Below are positions 1 to 5,168 of a stretch of 5,168 bases of DNA, one piece after another; position 1 is the first letter of the stretch, and every line of letters begins with the position of its first letter. This DNA is from Armatimonadota bacterium (GTDB lineage: Bacteria; Armatimonadota; Chthonomonadetes; Chthonomonadales; Chthonomonadaceae): the NCBI GenBank assembly GCA_026392135.1, contig JAPLCR010000236.1, positions 1 to 5,168 on the forward strand, given 5' to 3'. The position numbers and the translations under genes were made by a program. The notes below the pieces were generated by a model that ran no database searches, was not told the origin of the DNA, and saw nothing but the letters and a program-made list of their open reading frames with translations.

Positions 1-66
1 TATACGGTTTCGCACAAGTTGGCGGAGAACAGGAAGTCTCCCCTTTTACAAAGACTTAGGTCCAAC

Positions 67-2535
67 ATGAAACATAATAAAACACTCGTTTTCTCAACGG
101 CACTCCTCCTACTCTCTGCCCTCAGTTGGGCAGGCTATCAGCTACAAACTCGACACGTCGGACGACAAACAGACGGCTCCTTCATCGTGTCCAGCGGGCA
201 ACACATCGAAGCAGGAACAGTTGCATTCGAGGGTCGCCCCGTCGATATTGCGCTCCACCCCTCAGGTCGCTTCTTCGCAATACTGAACCAGAAGGAGGTC
301 TTCCTTGCAACAAAAAGTGGAATCCTACCCGATTCACGCTCTCCGCTAAGCGACGGCGCAGGTTTTCACGGTCTTGCATGGACACCCAATGGAGAGCACC
401 TCTTCGCAAGCGTATCGGATGGCTTCGTTCAGGCGTTCAAGCTACAGGGTGAAAAGCTTATTGCAGACGGTAAAATAGCGATTCGCCCCGATGGCGACAA
501 AGACAATCCGCGCCCCGGCGGAATGGCTATTACAAAAGACGGCACGCGTCTCTACATCGCCGCAATGGATAGAAACGCAGTCGTGGAGGTAGACCTAACC
601 ACCAACACACGCCTACGCGAATACCCCGTCCAGCAGCTTCCGTTCGAGGTAAAGATGAGCGAAGACGAAAAGACGCTCATTGTGACGAACTGGGGCGGAC
701 GCAACCCAGAGGAAGAGGACGAAAAAGAGCAGACCGGAAACACCATGATTGTCGCGGACTCGCATGGAGGGGCAGCTTCCGGTACGGTTAGCCTGATACA
801 GCGCGATAGCGGCGTAATGAAGTCTATCCCCATCGGCTTACACCCATGCGGTATAGTCGTGAGCGGGGATACCGCCTATATCGCCAACGCCAGCGAAGAC
901 AACATCTCTGTTTTGAGTATTTCAGAAGCCAAGGTTGTCCGCACAATTCCCCTCAAGTGGGGCAAAATGAACCTGTTTGGCAGTATGCCCAACGCGCTTG
1001 CCCTAAAGGGCAGTACCCTCTATGTGGCGAATGGCGGAGACAACGCCATCGCAGAGGTAGATACTCCTAGCGGAACCGTAAAAGGGTTTAGAGGCGTGGG
1101 ATACTACCCCGTCGGTATTGCCTTGAGCAGTGACGGAAAGTCCGCTTACGTAGTCAACACCAAAGGAAACGGCTCCACGAAGCGAACCGTCAAAGGCGAA
1201 GCAGGAAACACGCACGACTTTCAGGGGACGGTTTCGGTACTCGATCTGACAGCCGACCTCGCACGCACTACACAACAAGTCGCCCGTGACAACAGTTGGG
1301 AGCGTGACCGGCAGTCGCTGAACCCCGACCTCGATGTCTATAAGGGTGCAATTCAGCACGTCCTCTACATCATCAAGGAGAACCGCACCTACGATCAGAT
1401 TTTGGGCGATATGCCGCAAGGTAACGGCGATGCGAAGATATGCGACTTAGGGCGCAAAATTACGCCGAACACTCATGCTCTTGCCGAACAGTTCACCCTC
1501 TTTGATAATGGATACACAAGCGGAACCAACAGCGCGGATGGGCATACGTGGTCTACCCAGTCTATAGCAAACGACTACCTCGAACGCTTCTACACAGGCT
1601 ACCGCACCTACCCCGATGACGGCGACTGCGCGATGGCGATGTCGCCAACGGGAACCCTGTGGGAGAAGGCTCTTCAAAAAGGAAAAACTTTCCGTGACTA
1701 CGGCGAGTATTGCGACGATGAGCTGGCGATATTTACTCCTACTGTAAAGAGCTGGCTTGAGGTGTGGAAAGACAGGCAGAGCGGAAAGCATCGCATTCAG
1801 ACCTCTGTGAATACCCGCGTCGCTAGTCTGCGCCCCTACATTCACCCTCACGTAGTCTACTGGCCCCTCTTGCAGAGTGACCAGCAACGCGCTGACCATT
1901 TCATAGCGGAGTACAAACGCTTTAGCCGCGAAAATCGCGTACCGAATCTAATGATACTCTCCCTTCCTTGCGACCATACCGAAGGGCGCGACCCCGCCTA
2001 CCCCAAACCGCAGTCGATGGTAGCAGACAATGACCTAGCACTAGGGCGCGTTGTTGAGGCGGTATCGCACAGCCCTCAGTGGAAGAACACCTGCATCTTC
2101 GTGATAGAGGACGACTCTCAGGCGGGCTACGACCACGTAGACGGTCACCGCACCGTGTACATGGCTCTCAGCCCCTATACAAAACGAAAGCACGTTTCGC
2201 ATGAGATGAACACAACGGTCTCCATGGTACGCTCTATCGAAAAGATGCTTGGTCTTTCACCGATGAACCGCTTCGACGCACTGACTCTACCTATCACCGA
2301 CTGCTTCACAAATACCCCTGACCTCACACCGTTTAGTGCTGTGCCAAACCAGATTCCGCTAGACGACATGAACCCGCCCATGGAGAAGCAGAGCAGAGCG
2401 GAGCAGGAGTGGACGAAGAAATCACTTGCACTAGATTGGAGCGGACCTGACCGCGCCGATTCCTACATCTTGAACAGAGTTATCTGGCATACGCTACACG
2501 GGGTCAATACACCCTACCCCGTAATAACGCACTAA
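67..2535 (+). CDS. Exported YncE-type beta-propeller / alkaline-phosphatase-family phosphoesterase fusion
   Basis: This is a two-domain exported protein of 822 residues from ATG 67. Residues 1-24 form a signal peptide or membrane anchor (MKHNKT, then a Leu/Ala-rich core). Residues about 55-395 carry seven recurring propeller-blade motifs of the form P-x-G-hydrophobic-A-x-x-x-D/N-G, near residues 57, 101, 151, 193, 261, 308 and 347. An acidic EEEDEKE insert interrupts blade 4-5. Residues about 425-805 match the phosphoesterase family (PF04185-like): a metal-binding ENRTYD motif at 438-443, SADGHTW at 489-495 in the expected nucleophile region, DHTEG at 636-640, EDDSQ at 681-685 and DHVDGHR at 689-695. 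All the metal-site motifs I know for the family are present, so the enzyme looks active. It probably hydrolyses phosphate esters outside the cytoplasm; the substrate is unknown. The frame stays open to the window edge, and a TTG at 19 would add 16 residues without a visible ribosome binding site. ATG 67 has AGG six bases upstream and gives the cleaner signal peptide. Confidence 0.9.
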   Translation: MKHNKTLVFSTALLLLSALSWAGYQLQTRHVGRQTDGSFIVSSGQHIEAGTVAFEGRPVDIALHPSGRFFAILNQKEVFLATKSGILPDSRSPLSDGAGFHGLAWTPNGEHLFASVSDGFVQAFKLQGEKLIADGKIAIRPDGDKDNPRPGGMAITKDGTRLYIAAMDRNAVVEVDLTTNTRLREYPVQQLPFEVKMSEDEKTLIVTNWGGRNPEEEDEKEQTGNTMIVADSHGGAASGTVSLIQRDSGVMKSIPIGLHPCGIVVSGDTAYIANASEDNISVLSISEAKVVRTIPLKWGKMNLFGSMPNALALKGSTLYVANGGDNAIAEVDTPSGTVKGFRGVGYYPVGIALSSDGKSAYVVNTKGNGSTKRTVKGEAGNTHDFQGTVSVLDLTADLARTTQQVARDNSWERDRQSLNPDLDVYKGAIQHVLYIIKENRTYDQILGDMPQGNGDAKICDLGRKITPNTHALAEQFTLFDNGYTSGTNSADGHTWSTQSIANDYLERFYTGYRTYPDDGDCAMAMSPTGTLWEKALQKGKTFRDYGEYCDDELAIFTPTVKSWLEVWKDRQSGKHRIQTSVNTRVASLRPYIHPHVVYWPLLQSDQQRADHFIAEYKRFSRENRVPNLMILSLPCDHTEGRDPAYPKPQSMVADNDLALGRVVEAVSHSPQWKNTCIFVIEDDSQAGYDHVDGHRTVYMALSPYTKRKHVSHEMNTTVSMVRSIEKMLGLSPMNRFDALTLPITDCFTNTPDLTPFSAVPNQIPLDDMNPPMEKQSRAEQEWTKKSLALDWSGPDRADSYILNRVIWHTLHGVNTPYPVITH

Positions 2536-2661
2536 GGGATTCGCTAGAGTTAAAGGGGATGGGGGTGAGGACAGGGAGCAGGATAGTAACGAGAGTACTG
2601 GACGCATTGAAAAAACAGATTTCGGAGAGAAACTAAATGTTCACGGTTTATTGGCAGATAT

Positions 2662-2688
2662 CGTGTTACATTGTAGGCAAAAAACACG
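2662..2688. promoter_or_regulatory. Short inverted repeat, possible operator or promoter region of the M48 gene
   Basis: CGTGTT (2662-2667) and AACACG (2683-2688) are perfect 6-base inverted arms separated by 15 bases, about one and a half helical turns. They lie 30-56 bases before the ATG of the M48 gene. An AT-rich TCTAATAA at 2689-2696 directly follows and could serve as a -10 element, but no good -35 box sits at the right distance. A dimeric regulator site is possible. Six-base arms can also arise by chance. Confidence 0.25.
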
Positions 2689-2702
2689 TCTAATAAGGTA
2701 TC

Positions 2703-2708
2703 AAGGAG
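2703..2708 (+). promoter_or_regulatory. Shine-Dalgarno site of the M48 protease gene
   Basis: AAGGAG lies nine bases before ATG 2718. It is among the strongest ribosome binding sites in the window. It fixes the M48 start at 2718 rather than at the internal ATG at 2733. Confidence 0.75.
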
Positions 2709-2717
2709 TTTATAGAG

Positions 2718-3992
2718 ATGCCCACTTTGCCAATGTTTGCCAAAAAGCGAATCGGCTCAGCTCAACGTTGCTTATGCACGTTGACAAGTGGGCTTATGTT
2801 TCTCTCCGCGTTACCACTCTACGCGGAGCCTCCCGCTACGCCCATCGCGGCGCAAGTACCTGTTAAGCCTGCCACCACTCCTATTCCCATACCGAAACCA
2901 GACGACCCCGAAGTAAAGCTGGGGCGCGATAACGCGGTAGAGCATGACAAACAGACAAAGTTTATTAACGACCCCATTCAGTTGGAACGTGTGCGGCGCA
3001 TTGGTAACGACCTCGCACAGGCGGTAAATGCGGAGGTAATCCCTGCGATATGGGGTAGTCCACAGTTGAAACAGTTTCAGTATATTTTCAAAATAGTGGA
3101 CGACAAAGACGTAAACGCCTACTGTATGCCCGGCGGCTTTGTCTATGTAAATCGGGGACTGCTGGAGATGGTACACTCCGACGATGAGTTAGCAGGAGTG
3201 TTGGCGCACGAAATCGCTCACGCTGCCCACCACCATATTTTGCGCCTTTTGAAAGAGCAGGCAAAAATCCAGAACCTCGTGCTTCCTATTCAACTCCTTG
3301 CGCTTGTCGCTACCTTCGCAGGACGAGGGGGAAACACCGCCTACGACGCGGCGAACATCTGGCAAGCGACACAACTCTATGCCATCGCTAAAACCAACTC
3401 GTATGGGGTAGAGGCAGAAAAAGATGCAGACCACACGGGCGTATTTTTGATGATGAAGACAAAGTACAACCCCGTAGGTCTCTACAGTTTCATGATTCGC
3501 TTAGCGGCACTGGAGCGGCGAAAAGTTGCCTTCAAACTGGGTATTTTTCAGACTCACCCAGCGGGTGAAGAGCGCGTTTCCGCGGCAAAACAGCTGCTAA
3601 CCGAACTAAAAGTACCCCTGCTCTTGAGCGAAGTAGACCCTTCTTTGCAGTCCACCGTCACAATGCTTCCCGCTACGCCCAAAGGAGTCCTGTTCGCCGA
3701 AGTGCGCTCCATGGGAATACCTCTCTGCAAGGTAGTAGCGCAGGGCGATATGCCGGCGCAAGAGCGTGCTAAGCGGCTGGCGAAACGCTTTGACCAGCTA
3801 TTCGATACCGGACTCTCCACGCTGGATATTCAGATGAGTAGAGACCGCAGCCGTGTCATGGCACGCGGTCAGACTCTCCTCTCTCAGGTCGATTTTGATA
3901 GCCTTGAACTACCCGTAGAAGACATACTCCGACAGCTCAAAGAGGCTATCATAGAAGTGCGCCAAAAACGTGCTATTGAGATGCTATTGTAG
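2718..3992 (+). CDS. Secreted M48-family zinc metalloprotease (BepA/YfgC-like) with an extra C-terminal domain
   Basis: This 424-residue protein is a predicted periplasmic or secreted zinc endopeptidase. Residues 1-36 look like a signal peptide: a KKR n-region, a hydrophobic core, and likely cleavage after LYA. The M48 core spans about residues 65-290. Motifs in order are NAYCMPGG (ends at 140), VNRGLL, the zinc site HEIAH at 164-168 with catalytic E165, and E234 in an ExxAD motif (234-238) as third ligand. THPAGEERV follows, with H280 matching the HPxxxxR motif of BepA-type members. A hydrophobic stretch at about 187-201 follows the active-site helix, as is usual in the family. Residues about 325-424 are not part of the protease fold and look like a separate small alpha/beta domain (see findings). 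BepA-type proteases act in outer-membrane protein assembly quality control, so a similar envelope role is inferred. The CPBP gene starts 32 bases downstream, probably in the same transcript. No tetratricopeptide repeats, present in BepA itself, are seen. Confidence 0.92.
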   Translation: MPTLPMFAKKRIGSAQRCLCTLTSGLMFLSALPLYAEPPATPIAAQVPVKPATTPIPIPKPDDPEVKLGRDNAVEHDKQTKFINDPIQLERVRRIGNDLAQAVNAEVIPAIWGSPQLKQFQYIFKIVDDKDVNAYCMPGGFVYVNRGLLEMVHSDDELAGVLAHEIAHAAHHHILRLLKEQAKIQNLVLPIQLLALVATFAGRGGNTAYDAANIWQATQLYAIAKTNSYGVEAEKDADHTGVFLMMKTKYNPVGLYSFMIRLAALERRKVAFKLGIFQTHPAGEERVSAAKQLLTELKVPLLLSEVDPSLQSTVTMLPATPKGVLFAEVRSMGIPLCKVVAQGDMPAQERAKRLAKRFDQLFDTGLSTLDIQMSRDRSRVMARGQTLLSQVDFDSLELPVEDILRQLKEAIIEVRQKRAIEMLL

Positions 3993-4024
3993 GCAGTAGT
4001 GACGGGGAGTAGTGGTATTTCAGA

Positions 4025-4660
4025 TTGAAGAGTTACCCCAAGCCTATCCTGCACGCGATTCTTTTGTTCAGCTTCCTGCTACTCGCCTCCACAGTCACGT
4101 ACTTGCAAAGGTGGCCCCTTCCGCTTCTCTTCCCGCTCCTGCTCTCCTCTCTTTTAGTCTGGACACTGCCTAACCTTAGGTATCGCCCCGACTGGCTGTG
4201 CTTTGGGCACGTGTATCCCTCGCTGATAGCACTCACAGTTGCCGCACTCCTGCTCTCGCCTGCCCTCATTCTCACATGGTATCGTCTGACCTCCCCCAAC
4301 CTCTCTGCCCTCTCAAGTCAAATTCCTGTGGGGAACATTGTCGTACTCACTTTGGCGGGCGGCGTGTTCGCGCTCGTAAACTCTATTTTGGAGGAGGTTC
4401 TCTTTAGAGGCATTCTACAACAAGCCCTGTCGGTACAAATGGGCGCGAATGCGAGTTGGGCAGTTCAGGGTGTGATATTCGGAACACTGCACGCAAATGG
4501 AGTTCCGCAGGGGGTTGTCGGGATGGCTTTGGCGAGCCTATTCGGGATAGTTCTGGGCTGGATACGATACAAGAGCAACGGAATTGGTCTCTGCTGTATC
4601 GTACATTTTATCACCGATGCGGTGATTTTCACCCTGTTGGCGGTTGCCAGAAACGGGTAG
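4025..4660 (+). CDS. CPBP-family intramembrane glutamic/metallo-endopeptidase (Rce1/Abi type)
   Basis: This is a 211-residue polytopic membrane protein with hydrophobic segments at about 8-26, 31-49, 64-85, 103-122, 146-158, 166-181 and 187-207. The three CPBP motifs are complete: EEVLFRG at 123-129 (E123, E124, R128), FGTLH at 152-156 (F152, H156), and HFITD at 194-198 (H194, D198). An active membrane protease is therefore expected. Family members process prenylated proteins, bacteriocin precursors or anti-sigma factors, or take part in bacteriocin self-immunity; nothing here says which. The start is a TTG at 4025, the first possible start after an in-frame TAG at 4010. The nearest purine-rich site, GGGGAG at 4004-4009, is 15 bases away, which is long. 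Initiation may therefore be weak or coupled to the M48 gene that ends 32 bases upstream. An internal start further in would cut into the first membrane segment. Confidence 0.88.
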   Translation: MKSYPKPILHAILLFSFLLLASTVTYLQRWPLPLLFPLLLSSLLVWTLPNLRYRPDWLCFGHVYPSLIALTVAALLLSPALILTWYRLTSPNLSALSSQIPVGNIVVLTLAGGVFALVNSILEEVLFRGILQQALSVQMGANASWAVQGVIFGTLHANGVPQGVVGMALASLFGIVLGWIRYKSNGIGLCCIVHFITDAVIFTLLAVARNG

Positions 4661-4705
4661 ATTTCTATTTGGTCTTCACGCCGGTGATGTACGAAGAGTT
4701 GGGTG

Positions 4706-4711
4706 TATAAT
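4706..4711 (+). promoter_or_regulatory. Candidate promoter -10 box for the interrupted small gene
   Basis: TATAAT is a perfect match to the sigma-70-type -10 consensus. It lies in the gap after the CPBP stop, 16 bases before ATG 4728. No clear -35 hexamer lies 16-18 bases upstream; GGTGAT at 4683-4688 is the best, and poor. Transcription would begin near 4718, giving a leader of roughly ten bases that is mostly GGGGGAAGAG. If real, the small gene is transcribed independently of the protease pair. Confidence 0.45.
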
Positions 4712-4762
4712 AGTGATGGGGGAAGAGATGCCAAAGGGTATCCGCGTAATGAAGAGTGATGA

Positions 4763-4778
4763 GGCGGGTCTACCCGCC
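4763..4778 (+). repeat. Perfect GC-rich hairpin just before the in-frame TAG
   Basis: GGCGGGT (4763-4769) and ACCCGCC (4772-4778) are perfect inverted arms around CT. As RNA this would form a stem of six G-C-rich pairs with a four-base loop. It ends six bases before the TAG at 4785. No T-tract follows, so it is not an intrinsic terminator. It lies within codons for EAGLPA, which look like part of the conserved protein, so it may be a by-product of coding sequence. Confidence 0.5.
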
Positions 4779-4868
4779 ATTGGATAGAGTAGCGTTGCGC
4801 TGGGCGTTCGCATTCCGAAAGACATTGCGCCGGATGAGAGCGGCAGTGTCCATCCGAACACGGGCGGA

Positions 4869-5165
4869 ATGTCGGTGTCGCCATCCATAAAAGCTCTCTT
4901 TCACCGTCTGTTGCCTACGATGATACCCAGAAAATACCAGCCCCTCTTTCCAAAAGCGAGAGGTAGTAACAACACCGATATTTGGCGTTGGGGCGAAGGC
5001 GACTTCGTAAAAGAGAACATGAACGCTCTTCTGCAACTGCGCCCTGACGAGCATGACTCTACGCATGGGGTCATTGAGCCTAATCAATCCATGGCTTTAG
5101 AGGACTATACGCAAGCCCTACACAATACGCAGGAGCGGTGGGCACGCGAGGAGATTGAAACATGA
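4869..5165 (+). CDS. Downstream open frame of the interrupted small gene (98 residues)
   Basis: This is the longest stop-free segment, with an ATG, remaining from the interrupted gene. It begins MSVSPS and ends REEIET with TGA. ATG 4869 is unlikely to be the native start. It falls inside the conserved GGMSV motif, has no proper ribosome binding site (only GGGCGG within five bases), and the same frame carries family-like sequence back to 4788. If translated alone, it would lack the N-terminal ~47 residues, including LGVR, the likeliest counterpart of an ADP-ribosyltransferase N-terminal arginine. The C-terminal end overlaps the next gene as ATGA, which shows that translation was once expected to reach 5165. 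I see no signal peptide or membrane segment, so the product would be cytoplasmic. Confidence 0.5.
   Translation: MSVSPSIKALFHRLLPTMIPRKYQPLFPKARGSNNTDIWRWGEGDFVKENMNALLQLRPDEHDSTHGVIEPNQSMALEDYTQALHNTQERWAREEIET
5148..5153 (+). promoter_or_regulatory. Shine-Dalgarno site of the next gene
   Basis: GAGGAG lies inside the last codons of the interrupted gene, eight bases before ATG 5162. Its strength and spacing are near ideal, and together with the ATGA overlap they argue that a real gene begins at the window edge. Confidence 0.6.
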
Positions 5166-5168
5166 TGA
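5162..5168 (+). CDS. Start of a downstream gene, cut off by the window end
   Basis: ATG 5162 overlaps the TGA (5163-5165) of the preceding gene in an ATGA arrangement typical of translational coupling. A second in-frame ATG follows at 5165. Only two codons are inside the window, so the product is unknown. If the upstream gene is a toxin remnant, an immunity or antitoxin protein is a natural guess for this position. Confidence 0.5.

Larger units (their letters stand above)
4728..5165 (+). pseudogene. Conserved small protein, possibly Tse2-like toxin, interrupted by an in-frame TAG at 4785-4787
   Basis: From ATG 4728 a single frame encodes 145 residues plus a stop, but codon 20 is TAG. Both sides read as one protein: MPKGIRVMKSDEAGLPAIG, stop, then SSVALGVRIPKDIAPDESG. 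No frameshift is needed to join them. Conserved-looking blocks follow: NTGGMSVSP, IPRKYQPLFPKARG, WRWGEGDFV, LQLRPDE, THGVIEP, and an alpha-helical end with YTQALHNTQERW. I recall such blocks from a family of small bacterial proteins without known function. The order G-x-V-x-P-x-x-GG-x-SV, then a late I-x-P-x-x-x-M and a C-terminal helix ending in W, also resembles Tse2, a type VI secretion ADP-ribosyltransferase toxin. That assignment is tentative. GGGGGAAGAG directly precedes the ATG. ATG 4716 and GTG 4713 are in-frame alternative starts. TAG ends the two upstream genes, so amber reassignment is unlikely. A nonsense mutation, a sequencing error or readthrough remain possible. Confidence 0.6.

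Noticed and set aside
2583..2600. AGTA...TACT pairing in the intergenic gap as a terminator
   Set aside because: The four-base AT-rich stem has no following T-tract and would not be stable.
2651..2866. Overlapping 71-codon frame covering the start of the M48 gene
   Set aside because: It begins at a TTG without a ribosome binding site, runs out of phase through the M48 signal peptide, and has no recognisable protein pattern.
2831..3681. A 14-base exact repeat, TCCCGCTACGCCCA, at 2831-2844 and 3668-3681
   Set aside because: Both copies encode Pro-Ala-Thr-Pro in the same phase of the M48 gene. Shared codon choice explains them better than a mobile or regulatory repeat.
3995..4014. Direct repeat AGTAGTG at 3995-4001 and 4008-4014 between the two protease genes
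   Set aside because: Only two seven-base copies of simple composition, with no flanking structure. Too short to call a repeat element or binding site.
3990..4028. Possible amber (TAG) reassignment in this genome, which would explain the broken gene
   Set aside because: The M48 and CPBP genes both end at TAG exactly where their families end, and the phosphoesterase has no internal TAG. Reassignment would add a meaningless tail to the M48 protein.
4465..5087. Several open frames on the minus strand opposite the CPBP and small genes, up to 139 codons
   Set aside because: They lie antisense to better-supported genes, are rich in Arg, Ser and Pro as expected of shadow frames, and show no family motifs or start signals.

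Overview
The window is a stretch of bacterial chromosome, by eye a little above half G+C, with every supportable gene on the + strand and in close tandem. It holds three intact protein genes, one small gene interrupted by an in-frame stop codon, and the first codons of a further gene. Cleavable signal peptides and a BepA/YfgC-type metalloprotease suggest a diderm bacterium. TTG starts, a nearly leaderless promoter and a protease tail resembling a cyanobacterial domain are compatible with Armatimonadota or a neighbouring phylum. That placement is a weak inference.

Region 1 (about 67-2535) encodes a large exported protein: a seven-repeat YVTN/YncE-type beta-propeller followed by a phosphoesterase of the alkaline-phosphatase superfamily. 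Region 2 (2536-2717) is an intergenic gap with a G-rich tract, a short inverted repeat and a strong ribosome binding site. No convincing terminator was seen there.

Region 3 (2718-4660) holds two protease genes 32 bases apart, probably one transcript. The first is a secreted zinc metalloprotease of family M48 with an unusual C-terminal domain. The second is a polytopic CPBP-family intramembrane protease. Together they suggest envelope-associated proteolysis, but no substrate can be read from the sequence.

Region 4 (4661-5168) is the most interesting part. A perfect TATAAT box precedes a reading frame starting at 4728 that runs to 5165 in one phase but is broken by a TAG at 4785. The protein on both sides of the stop looks like one conserved small-protein family, and its layout resembles Tse2-type ADP-ribosyltransferase toxins. 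Its end overlaps, as ATGA, the start of another gene that has its own strong ribosome binding site. This is how a toxin and its immunity or antitoxin partner are often arranged. The toxin reading is a hypothesis from recalled family patterns, and the partner gene lies outside the window.
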